In this document: piece by piece, positions 37,058 to 47,224 of the stretch
Layout of the letters: each line of letters opens with the position of its first letter
Position numbering within the stretch: position 1 is the first letter of the stretch
Origin: Cliona cf. orientalis
Lineage: Eukaryota; Porifera; Demospongiae; Clionaida; Clionaidae
Length of the DNA stretch: 64,000 nt
Reading direction: 5' to 3'
Assembly (NCBI GenBank): GCA_963930775.1
Contig: OZ005694.1
Location: forward strand, 3,224,001 to 3,288,000
Translations under genes and position numbers: made by a program
The notes under the pieces: generated by a model
Database searches by the model: none
Told to the model about the DNA's origin: nothing
Seen by the model: the letters and a program-made list of their open reading frames with translations, nothing else

Positions 37058-40000
37058 TTAGAGTGGTTGATACTTTCCTTGGTTGCCAATCTTGTTACGA
37101 CACGGGCTGATAGTGAAACAGCAACCGTCCTGTATAGTCAAACGATGCACACGTACATGTACAGTCGTGACCACCTATTATCATGACATCACAATTAATT
37201 TTACCTTGATAAGGACTGGGAGATCTTTCCAGAAGCCATAGTTTGGAAAAGCTTCAAGACCTCTAGCACCCTTCACAAAATACAAGATGGCCGTACCAAT
37301 TATGAAATACAGAACCAGTGACAGAATGGCACTGCAGGTGTGTGTGTATGTGTGTGATCGAGTGTGTGTATGTGTGTGTGTGAGTTGCACACATTCATTA
37401 TCACCCACTTTATGAGCCATGCTGCATTGCACATGCACATTTAAAGTTTGAGCGCTAATATTTTTGATTTGCTAAGGCTAGTATATAGTCTACACACTAC
37501 ACACCACTATGACAGATGAGGTCTGGTTTCTATATACAAGTCTCTGCATTTCTAAAGCTGCTTGCTGGCTCTACAAAAAGTCGGCCCAGCTCCTGATAAA
37601 AATATTTATTCCTGACGATGCCATGATGATGCCATGGTTACAGATTTGCTAATGTTGATTGTCCCTAGCTAATGTTAAAGTAGATAGGAGGGCCTGCATG
37701 GGGACAAGGCTAAGATTACTTTGCTATAGGAAAGTTCATAATTGTGTATTGTATTACTGGTATTATTATACTAATTAGGGAGAATTAAATAAGTATTGAA
37801 TCCGCCAATATTATACTAATAAAGGTAATTTGGGACCCAACTACGCATGCAGATTTAATTCCCGCCAATATTTACCGGGTATGGCATAAATGGTAAAGGT
37901 TCGACCTTTGCAATTATTGGATGATTTGCCTAATTGCAATCATTTTATCACACAGTACATCCTACAGTAGATAATAGGGGTAGCTAACCTCTAATCAATG
38001 CGTCTCAGATAAGTATGCATAATTTATATCCAACTTACATCAGAATGATGGCAATTCCAACATAACCAACAGGTTTCGCACTACTTATGTTGGGTGTATC
38101 ACTCTTGAGGGTCATTTTGAACGTCTGTGTGTATGTGCAGCATCATGGAAGTTTTAACAATGTTGAAAGAGTGTATTCAAAACTTAATATATGGTGATCC
38201 AGTACAATTAACTCTTACATAGGAATGGTGGTCACTTGGAACATCATTTTCATCAACATATATTATCTCATCAACTTTTCCTCCAACTGTTACAGTTATT
38301 TCAGTCCACCTGCAGATAAGCATGCAAATTTAAGTGATCTACTATAATTATAGCCAGAGTGTATTGACCATGGCGGGAATTGAATTTGAAACTAGGATCC
38401 TAAACCATCTCTGCAGGAATGTTGAATTTAACTTGGCTATTTGGTAAGCGACTGTCATGCATATTATCATGTGAGTAAACATTAGTGGACTTTAATTTGG
38501 TGGTCGTGAAGGCAGCCAAACAACAAAATTCATTCCCCACCAGTTTTCCAGACATGCAGTACAGTTTTCCCATGCTGCTGTGATGCATTCAACAACTGCA
38601 GCCATGCCTCGATCTCTTCTAATCAGCCAAAACTTATTATAATATACACATAATTATTGTGGTCAAATGTACAGAACTAGTCAGGATACAGTAGCAAATG
38701 GCTAACTTTTAGGAACCTAATTAATTGTATGCCCATAATTTGTATAGTGTCAGATATTTTTCTCACGTGCATGCACAAGGGATAAAGTGATTAGGTTAAT
38801 CTATTGTCGTCCGACAGTTATCCCAAAAATCTCCAGATTTCAACATCTAGGAATCCAGGTGACCTGTCAGCCCAACAAATCTCAAAAACCAGCTTCAGTA
38901 TGCTTCAGATCATTTCAATTTTGGCAAGTTAAGGTCCACAAGCATAATATTATAAATACTGTAATTTTGCCTATCAACTGTACCTACTGACGTGTTATCT
39001 GCTCAAGCACGCAACTGGCCAAGTATTGTATCCAGGTAAAGGTTGTCAACAGACATGCTTATTAATAGCTCCCAATTGCTGCAGATGCAGCATGCGCAGG
39101 GTATGCATATCTCTATAATATTGTAGCGCTAATTATTATTAATTTTGACATGAAATTGGCATGACAAACTGCATATGCACGTTAGATTTGAATCAGTGAT
39201 AATACACAATAGTTTGTATAGTCATTGACCATAAGAATAATGAATAAACTAACCAAAGGACATGTGATCGAGCATGACCATTGCCATTGGTAGAAGTAGG
39301 TGTTTGAGTAGTAGGGTGGAATAAAGCATTAATACGCTTGACACCACACAATAAATCCGATATTTATTTTATTCGTGCACTGAGCAGGGCACAAGGCTAC
39401 CATGATACTACTTCAATAATATTATTATATTGTGCATGTCTGATTTGAGCTTTAATACACAAGCATATTATGTTAGCAATAATTGACGATCAATATTTAA
39501 TATAAATTGATATAATTATATACACCCCAATTAGCTAGGGTCTTGTGAAATCATTACTCGATGTCCAAGTGCACGTATGCATTTAAACTTGATCATCATA
39601 CTAGGAAGTTCGTGCATTATGCATACCTCTCCTTTTTCTTGTCATCTGGATCACCTCCCTTGTACCTGAGAGTAAAAGATTTAGGATCATCACCTTCCCA
39701 TTCAACTCCTGGTACTGCATTGATTCCCAAGGCTACATCCCTCGTGTCATCTTGGAGGTTGAGTTGACACATCTGCAAGTAGTGAAACATCCTTGCACTA
39801 CCCAGATATACTCATCACTATGAGATAACTTACTAATACTGTGTTGCCTGCAGCAGTAGGCCCACACTGTTTAAGTGGTGAACATGGAGAAAACATGTAG
39901 GAATACTTCTGAGGATTGTCTCCTAGTGGGTTGTTGGTGATGTTGTACCTATGATTTTTGACAGTGCATCAAGATAATTAGCATACAGAAATTAATAGCT

Positions 40001-40178
40001 TAACACTCGCGGGATCTTACGGATAGTCAAAGGCTTTGCTGATATCTATGTCGACGCTAGGGCCTTTGCATATGCATCCTGTTAGTAGGTGAGTGCAATT
40101 GAAACCTTCCACTTGCAAGAATCCACTGCATACGAGGATCAAGATTGCTGCAAACGAAGACCGCACTCTCTTCTCCAT
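37058..40178 (-). CDS. M6PR: Cation-dependent mannose-6-phosphate receptor-like protein, copy A
   Basis: Seven minus-strand exons (40178-40021, 39948-39834, 39772-39627, 38309-38219, 38124-38039, 37331-37205, 37129-37058) join in phases 2,0,2,0,2,0 to 264 residues. Residues 1-25 are a clear signal peptide (FAAILILVCSGFLQVEG). The lumenal domain has six cysteines at 28, 35, 37, 75, 81 and 93 and the strong family motif SFTLRYKGGDPDD followed by ERWTEITV. One membrane span (IAIILIAILSLVLYFIIG) is followed by a tail with VKGARGLEAFPNYGFWKDL and IKDGCCF, close to mammalian CD-MPR (AKGMEQFP, FWQDL, DGCDF). It ends YQPL, a possible Tyr-based sorting signal in place of the acidic dileucine. Role by family: trans-Golgi to endosome sorting of phosphomannosylated enzymes. 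The cysteines matching bovine C106 and C141 are missing. Confidence 0.9.
38760..39105. repeat. Dispersed repeat copy in receptor A intron
   Basis: Begins GTGCATGCACAAGGGATAAA and ends near GCATGCGCAGGGTATGC. It shares TCTCAAAAACCAGCTTCAGT-like words with the copies at 12465 and 13885. Starts and ends on inverted GCATGC-AGGG-type words, so it may be a TIR element. It lies between exons 3 and 4 of receptor gene A. Confidence 0.55.
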
Positions 40179-41566
40179 TCTTTATGGACTCGCTAGACAA
40201 ACTGATGTACACAGCAACAAGACCCACCCCTCCAGTTTGCAAGCTAGCTCGAGCTCATGCGCGCGTGAGCTATTCCGGAAGTACGATTCCGGAATCCGGA
40301 TCCGGATCGCGGAATGCGTTGATGTCGACCATTTCCTAATCCAGTTGTGCGTGGGTGTACAACTTGAGCCACACCCACTGTTTGAATATCGGTCGATCGG
40401 GTGATCACTTAGCGGGTGCTGCGCATGAATCTACATAAGCAATTGTGCGAAGAAAAGGTCACAGTTAATGCTGCTAACTGCTAGTTGTGCTACCGTCAAG
40501 CTACAAGTGGAAGTTACGTAGAAAGGAGAAGACTATCTGGATCCCTGTGAGTTGCAGTACCTGTGAGTGAGCATAAAATTTAATAAAGTGTGGCGGTTAC
40601 ATGGGTTATGTATGTGGGCAGTAGCTCTATTACACAAATTATGTACGGTTTCAGTACGGTTAAATAAACTCGTGTGCTGTGCTCGTCCTAGTGCTAATGT
40701 TAGTGCTAGCTCATGCAGAAATAAGTTGTGTGTGTTCTGACTATTGACCAGGAAGGTCAATTGTGTGGTGACCTATCCACTGAGTAGCTGCTCTTATCAG
40801 CTTTCATTAGAATATCCTGGGTACTGGGAGGCTGACTCCCAAAGGACCTGCTCTGATTCAAATGTGCTTTTAATACGCCCTAATATGTACCTATTGGACT
40901 GCAAGAGGTCATTAAGTCTTCACCTTCAGATTGGGTGGCTGAGGTGCACTAGTTTTGACAAGCCTCAAACCACTCACCTTAAATTGCCTGTATATACCAC
41001 TTTAGACTAAGTCTGGTCAGTGGTGCTTGGACTACCAGTAACGGGTGTGGTAGATTAAAAATTAATGATTGTATCATCCGGCTACATTAGCATCCAATGA
41101 AGTAAATATGATCTTATGATAGCAATTCTGGGATAATCTTTGATGAGACTGTAACCTTAATGCAGTGTAGTAGATGACTACAGTATTATAGCCAAATTAT
41201 ACTGCAGCAGATCTACTCAATCTTTTTATAAGTGGACCACAATGAAACAAATATGATACTAATCCGCATAGCAAGTATGCTCATTCTTGTTACACCAACA
41301 CTGGCAGAATAGAATAATAATAATATTCTATAAATACAATACTGTCACCTTGCACTGTAAGCTTTGCCAGCACCCACTGTTGTATAATATCAAAGGTAAA
41401 AGAAACTGCAACACCTAAAGTTTTTGGCAAACGAAAGCAGCAGTAGCCATATAACAACTGACCACTTGAGCCAGTCTTTCCATACCACCCAAAAAAATTA
41501 TGAATGGACTGTGAATAATTTTGTATCCCTATGTTTTTCCTCAGGTATTTGATAATTAGGTTCATC
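40179..41566. promoter_or_regulatory. Divergent spacer: receptor A and elongase 1 promoters
   Basis: A 1.39-kb region between two start codons that face away from each other. Close to the receptor start (40270-40310) there is a GC-rich cluster with TTCCGGAAGT (an ETS-type site) and TTCCGGAATCCGGATCCGGA. At 41531-41545 the pyrimidine-rich TATGTTTTTCCTCAG looks like a 3' splice site, suggesting a 5'-UTR intron in the elongase gene. The rest shows no supported feature. Confidence 0.5.
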
Positions 41567-42550
41567 ATGAATGCCACTGCCTCACTCAGTGCCTATGACT
41601 ATCTGACTTTCATTCCTCATGCTATGAGTACCATTGAGTACTCATTTGATGAGAAGAAGGTGATTCCTTGGATGAGCCGCCACTGGCACTGGTCTATTTA
41701 CTACTCCATGGCTTATCTTGTATTCATCTATCTCGGTCAGAAGTGGATGAGGGATCGTGAACCATACAACCTTCGGCGAGCACTGTGTATGTGGTCCACA
41801 TGTCTTAGCGTCTTTAGCTTCTATGCCATCATTCGGATCTACCCCCATGCCAGAAGAATGGTGTACCTCGCAGGCTGGGAGCATGCTGTCTGTGACACAA
41901 ACTCGTATATTGGCTCGGTGGGAGCTGGTCTCTGGGCTTTTCTTTTTCCATTGTCAAAGTTGCCAGAACTTGTTGACACTGCATTCATCGTCTTGAGAAA
42001 GCAGAGGATGGTATTTTTGCATTGGTATCATCATATCTCCGTCTTCATCTATTGCTGGTATTCTTATGCCTTTCCAATATCAACCGGTATCTGGTTTGGA
42101 ATTGTCAACTATTTCGTTCATGCGCTGATGTATGCCTATTACGCGGTAAAAGCCAGTGGTCGTAATCCTCCCAGGTGGATTGCAAGGTCCATAACAACCA
42201 TTCAGCTATCACAGATGTTCGTTGGTATCATACTCAGCACTATGGCCCTTCGAGCACATATGCGAAATAAGACATGTGAAATGCCTCCATCTACGATTAT
42301 GATGTATCTCTTTCTCTATGCATCCTACGCAGTCCTCTTTGGCAATTTCTATTACTGGACCTACATTCACAAGAGGCCTCGCCAAACCACTCCTCCCAAA
42401 AATACAGCAGTTAGTGATCCTCAGTTAAACAGTCCTGTGGTTGCCAATGGCGTTGCTAGTAGTGGTGCACCTGCAAGTATTTTGAAAACACATCCTATGA
42501 CTCTACGAGAAAGGGGGTCCAGGATTGGTAATGGAGTGCACAAAGAATGA
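41531..42550 (+). CDS. ELOVL6: Fatty-acid elongase 1, ELOVL6/3-like
   Basis: A single open frame. The first Met at 41531 overlaps what looks like a splice acceptor (TTTTTCCTCAG), so translation more probably starts at ATG 41567 (MNATASLSAYDYLTF), giving 327 residues. Motifs of the ELO condensing enzymes are complete: LSKLPELVDTAFIVLRKQ, the histidine box HWYHH (residues 164-168 of the longer frame), NYFVHALMYAYYAVKA and TTIQLSQMFVG. Multiple hydrophobic helices fit the seven-helix ER membrane fold. The Trp-Tyr in HWYHH is typical of the ELOVL3/6 branch, which elongates saturated and monounsaturated acyl-CoA with malonyl-CoA. The hydrophilic C-terminal 60 residues are longer than usual and lack a clear KKxx signal. 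It faces elongase 2 tail to tail. Confidence 0.93.
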   Translation: MFFLRYLIIRFIMNATASLSAYDYLTFIPHAMSTIEYSFDEKKVIPWMSRHWHWSIYYSMAYLVFIYLGQKWMRDREPYNLRRALCMWSTCLSVFSFYAIIRIYPHARRMVYLAGWEHAVCDTNSYIGSVGAGLWAFLFPLSKLPELVDTAFIVLRKQRMVFLHWYHHISVFIYCWYSYAFPISTGIWFGIVNYFVHALMYAYYAVKASGRNPPRWIARSITTIQLSQMFVGIILSTMALRAHMRNKTCEMPPSTIMMYLFLYASYAVLFGNFYYWTYIHKRPRQTTPPKNTAVSDPQLNSPVVANGVASSGAPASILKTHPMTLRERGSRIGNGVHKE

Positions 42551-42865
42551 ACTTTTTATGGCTGCTAGTATTTTACATGCTTATTATCTTAGCACTTTTG
42601 TACTTCCGTATTTTTTATTATAATAATTTATTGCATAGTTAATGCTTCCAAGAGTTCAGTAAAAATTACATGCTGTCCAAAACATCAATGCAGCTAATTA
42701 ATGTCCCACTTCCCACTTTAAGATAGTCATAAAACTACAGATTGACTTTATTCTATAGTACAATAGATTGTAAGATCATAATAAAAATAAACTAGTACTA
42801 TAAAGGGGGAAGCAACAACAAACTAAAAATGGCTGTCTATAAGACTAAAATATTATACTTCTGAA
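42551..42865. terminator. Convergent 3' ends of elongases 1 and 2
   Basis: A 315-bp spacer. A plus-strand AATAAA lies at 42786-42791 and a minus-strand AATAAA (forward TTTATT) at 42747-42752. If both are used, each transcript passes the other's signal and the two 3' UTRs overlap. Confidence 0.55.
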
Positions 42866-43891
42866 TCAGTGTCTGACCATTCCTATGTTCATCAAGCCAT
42901 GCGTGCTGGCAAGTGAAGAGCGTTTATTCTCATAACTCAGCCTCTGCTTCACCTGACCACTCTTGTTTTCGTAGTATGATGAGGTGGAGTAGGTGGTCCA
43001 ATAGTCTTCAACAGAATGGCTTTGTGAGACAGCATTCTTCGGTGGAGACTCCTGGCTTACACTGCTGACGGGAGAAGTACACTTCTTTGAATGGGAGTGC
43101 TGAGATTTGTTGACGTATGTGGAATAGAAGAAGTTGGCAAAGAGAAGAAAGTAACTGAAGTACATAGCGAATGCAACATATACGTAGAAATACGTAGTCT
43201 CCACTCGATCATCACAGTACCACTGAGGATCAGAGGACATGTTCCGGTACACGTATACATTCACATAGACACCAACAATCATTTGCAAGAGCTGAAGTGA
43301 GGTTATGAATATATTTACCCACACTGGCGGGCGGTAGAGTCCAGATGCACGCACAGCATAATAAAAGTACATAATGGAATGCACAAAGTAGTTCATGGAA
43401 ATGAACCACTGAGCAGGCATGATTATGTTGCCAAAGTGATACCAGCAGTACATGAAGACGGTTATGTGATGATACCAGTGAAGAAATATCAGCTTCTGCT
43501 TCCTTAGGACAATAAAATAGGTGTCAACTAGCTCTGGGGCTTTGGAGAAACAGAACAGGAAAGCCCAAAGGCCATATTTGCCACTCACTAGGAATCTGTC
43601 GCACACGCTAGCCTTCCAGCCCTTGCGGTAGAAAACATCAAACAAAGTCAAACCACACACCCAAAATCCATAGGCACTGAACACTGACAGAAGCAGGCTC
43701 CAGAGAAACAGTGGGCGTCGAAGGTCATATTTTTCTCTGTTTTGCATAAAACGCTGAATTGAAAAAATGCTCACAACATAGAAGATTGAGATGTAGACAG
43801 AGTAGTGCCAATATTTGTTCATCATGTCACTTGCAGCATCAAAAGAGAAGTGCTCCTCAATCTGTCGTAGGGAACCCAATAACGCAGCCAT
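42866..43891 (-). CDS. ELOVL6: Fatty-acid elongase 2, ELOVL6-like
   Basis: A single-exon 341-residue open frame on the minus strand, beginning MAALLGSLRQIEEHFSFDAA, the usual ELOVL6-type N-terminus length. It shows NREKYDLRRPLFLWS, FSKAPELVDTYFIVLRKQ, the histidine box HWYHH (138-142), MNYFVHSIMYFYYAVRASG and TSLQLLQMIVG. Several hydrophobic helices fit the ER elongase fold. The condensing reaction joins an acyl-CoA to malonyl-CoA, the rate-limiting step of chain elongation. The Ser-rich C-terminal 70 residues are an extension beyond the family core, as in elongase 1, which supports a duplication origin of the pair. The two are arranged tail to tail with 315 bp between stops. Confidence 0.93.
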   Translation of the reverse strand: MAALLGSLRQIEEHFSFDAASDMMNKYWHYSVYISIFYVVSIFSIQRFMQNREKYDLRRPLFLWSLLLSVFSAYGFWVCGLTLFDVFYRKGWKASVCDRFLVSGKYGLWAFLFCFSKAPELVDTYFIVLRKQKLIFLHWYHHITVFMYCWYHFGNIIMPAQWFISMNYFVHSIMYFYYAVRASGLYRPPVWVNIFITSLQLLQMIVGVYVNVYVYRNMSSDPQWYCDDRVETTYFYVYVAFAMYFSYFLLFANFFYSTYVNKSQHSHSKKCTSPVSSVSQESPPKNAVSQSHSVEDYWTTYSTSSYYENKSGQVKQRLSYENKRSSLASTHGLMNIGMVRH

Positions 43892-44977
43892 CGAGGTTCA
43901 GTTGTGTGATAATGTCAATCTAATGAGATGAAAATTATCACCTGGATATAATGTTACATAGGCTGAGGCATACACACATCTTCGTACAAAAGCACGACAT
44001 TGAGTCTTTTACTCTTTATACGATGTTTGTTCCTAGCAATCAATCTTTATCACATAATTATAGCACAAGGACACAATAGAGCCAATAAAATAAGCATAGG
44101 CTATACGCATAATATTACTAGCCCTCGTCATGCCCTAAAAGCAGTTAAGAGAAACCAATTTTCACTAACAATAGTTGTCACTCATTTGGGCCCAGACCTC
44201 GGAATCTGGTGATGTTACTTTACTCCTTGCACGTGCACATGGTAGCTATCAGTCTGATAATTTTTTTTCTATAAATGGACAAGCATGCAAAGAATATTAT
44301 GGTGATGTCTTCATTGATTAACATTCTTATGGTCTTGACCCAAAAACCCACAAATACTTCATAAGCAATTTCCATTGAATTTAGACTACATATTAACTGT
44401 GATCTATGCTATTTCTCATACTGCTGTTAGCCCATACTATAGTATACATGCAGTGTAGTAAAAACATTTTATGCTGATCACATCTAAAGCTACCTGGATC
44501 TGCGTTATTATTATGCATAGCACACCACAAAAGGTGACCCTTTGTGACCACATACATAACCTTCAAGTAGTAGATGTAAACACACACGATCGAGTTCGCC
44601 ATCCAACACTTACCGATTATTTATCAAAATCAGTGGTATCCGTGGACTGATTTCCAGAGAACAGTTAGCGCACCACACAAGCAAGAAACCGTACTAAACC
44701 GTTTAGCTCTGCAGTGCCAGGCTTCGTTTACCTACTCAAGTCTTCTACATTTGTGTGGGTGTGGCTACCTGTCGAAAGGTCATCGTTCGATCGATCGATG
44801 TTCCCATGCAATGCGAAATGTGCGCGCACGTAGCGGTTGAAACAAACACAATGGATATCCAAAAATAAATACAACAACTTGCAATCAGGTGTGTCAAGAT
44901 AAGACCACAATTGGCACAAATAGACACACACTGCACTCCATCTGAATAGTTACTATTTGCAGCATATATGCTTGCAG
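43892..44977. other. Spacer between elongases 2 and 3
   Basis: A 1.09-kb spacer between two minus-strand genes. It must hold the elongase 2 promoter and the elongase 3 3' end. A palindromic GATCGATCGATC-type run lies at 44788-44799 (TCGATCGATCGA). I see no coding exon; the short open frames here have no family resemblance. Confidence 0.45.
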
Positions 44978-46804
44978 TCATTTTATTTTAGCAGTCTCTG
45001 CTCTTACAGAATTACCACATCCATCACTACCACTGGCTGCAACCTTCTCAGTATCAGCTCTTGGCTTCTTCTTGACAATAAATGCTCGGTAGTAAAAGTT
45101 AGAAAAGAGAGACAGCATGCCCAGGCCATACAAAATTGAATAAATGCAAAATCCATGGTAGAGGTAGCCATAGGTGCCGTGAACTATTGCTATCAAAAAT
45201 TGGGTCATTTGCATTTGGGTGATGCGCTTCTTCCAAGTAAACTCATGCAGGGGAAACAGTGCAGTCAGTGCATAGTAGCCATACATCACAACGTGAACTG
45301 CAGAGTTGAGTGCTACTATGGGGACAATGGCAGGAATAGATGATCTTGTGTAGGCCCAGTCAGCAAGCAGGGTAATTGTGCTGTGATGCCACACATGGAG
45401 GAACGATATTTGACGAGTCTTGTGCCGTAGTACCATGTACACTGTGTCAAGAAGCTCTACAAATTTGGAGATCCAGTAGACGAGGAGACCATGGCGCAGA
45501 GAACCGCCTTCAATGTGCTCCAAGGAGAACACAGTCCCTGCCTGCATGTGTGTATGTGTGTGTGTGAGGGTGGGTGACTGGGTGGGGTGGGAGGGGATGT
45601 ATGTGGTGCGTACAGTGTCATGCGTGTGTATTTGCCTGCCATTGTCTATGGCTACTGACAAGAGATATCAAACAGCAAGCTACACAATGAGCATGGGTGA
45701 GTATGAAGCCAGTGTTATAATCATGTGCAATAAAATAGAACCGGATCATGGACCCCACTTAAGGCCATGCACGCAAGTATCCTGTGTAGACCTATCCATG
45801 CACACTTCTTTGTTGAATTAAGCTATAGATAGCTGGCTCGCTAGTCTGAGTATGTTGACCGTGCAACCACCTTAAAATGGGAACAATCCCCTTCCTAAAA
45901 TTAAGACAACACAAACTGGGATTGTTATGCTTACACTAAGTCTTGTACTTTCACTTTCAGCCAAAAGATGAATAGACATGGCTAGCAATGTCCACCACTA
46001 ATTTGTATAATGCCCATCATCTCAACATTACTATGCTCCTACTTATCATCTAGAATTTTTCACTGTAGAAATAATTTGTTCAGATTATGGTAAAAAGTAC
46101 TAGTTATAATTATATTATTAGAATTGCCGACACCTCAAGATACTAACATCCAAAGACTTAGGAATTGGGGTATAATTCTGTACTGTGGTTGCACTTGAGA
46201 GACCAGAGACACAAAGTATATCTGAATGGACTGTTTGGAGATCTGAACTTATTCTGGTAATTGTCTTGTCTTCCCCATAGCTACTTAGCCCCTGATCTAC
46301 ATAAGGCTGATGTGTACATGTACAGTGCTTTAGAGCTTTACAATTACTATCTACAAGAAAACACCTATGCAAGTCAAACTTGATAGCTTACTATCTAAGG
46401 AACCAAGATCTGAATTTAATACCTATCAGTACATAGTGCAGCATTCACAAATAACTGATCATAATAAATGTGGTACTACAAGTACTGTGTAACAACAAAT
46501 CAAATATACCTCCCATAGTCCATGCAAGAGAAAGATAATTGCATAGAGATTCATGATAGAGCAGATAAAATTGTGACCAATTAATATCCTTCTAAGTTGA
46601 AAAGGTTGGTAGAGTTGCCTGATGTACGGTGAGAGAAAGACCATAGCCAGGTAGAGACCAACGACCAGGGCACTGTGACTGGTACCAAAGGTCACCAACA
46701 CAACCTTAAGCCTCTCTGCAAGATAAAGGTGAAAATAATAAACTTAAAATTAGCCATTAGCTGGCTAAGTCTTAGTGCTCACCCATATCCATGCCTACTG
46801 CCAT
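44978..46804 (-). CDS. Fatty-acid elongase 3 with HVWHH box
   Basis: Three minus-strand exons (46804-46783, 46715-46510, 45541-44978) join in frame to 263 residues, a normal ELOVL length. The first exon is only 22 bp (MAVGMDM). Features are a helical N-terminus (ALVVGLYLAMVFLSPYI, FQLRRILIGHNF), then SKFVELLDTVYMVLRHK, the histidine box HVWHH (125-129), LNSAVHVVMYGYYALTAL and TQMQMTQFLIAIVHG. The LNS-x-VHV-x-MY-x-YY block and QMxQF place it in the polyunsaturated-type branch (ELOVL1/2/4/5/7 and protist relatives), but Trp replaces the usual Tyr of HVYHH. The last 30 residues are charged with no KKxx. Exon 3 is preceded by a long (CA)n/(TG)n tract that serves as its acceptor region. Substrate preference cannot be read from sequence. 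Confidence 0.9.
45541..45580. repeat. (TG)n microsatellite at an exon 3 acceptor
   Basis: TGTGTGTATGTGTGTGTGTG directly abuts exon 3 of elongase 3; on the gene strand it reads CA-rich up to ACACATGCAG. Its length may vary between individuals and could affect splicing (inference). Confidence 0.7.
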
Positions 46805-47224
46805 TTTGCCTCCAAAAAGCATGTAAAGCGACCATTACCAAACAACCTTGGGTATATAGTACGCATGCGCGAAGAATTTGGCGGTTTCCGGAAATTCCAT
46901 GACATTGTATAGCACACTGACTGTGTACACATAATTATTATACGTTTGCCTTACCAATACAGAGCAGCATAAGGTGATGGTGTCAACTATTTTTGAACAT
47001 TCAATGATTATCAGTGCATGATAATAATATGGCTGAGGAAACATACAATATTAAATATTCATTGAGTCGATAGTACACCATTCCACTATCTACAATACAT
47101 CTTCATAATAATATAAAAATTATGCAGAATATTGAGAGATAACATGAATGAGTAATAATGATAATGATAGATAAAACTGTAGTGGCTGATTTGATGTTTG
47201 GCATATGACTGCATAAGTCACTAG
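46805..47224. promoter_or_regulatory. Spacer: elongase 3 promoter and GPCR 3' end
   Basis: A 420-bp A+T-rich spacer between two minus-strand genes. It must contain the GPCR polyadenylation site and the elongase 3 promoter, but I see no unambiguous signal. Confidence 0.4.

Noticed and set aside
41290-41577. 95-codon minus-strand frame overlapping the elongase 1 start
   Set aside because: Antisense to the likely 5' UTR and start of a clear gene, with no family resemblance.
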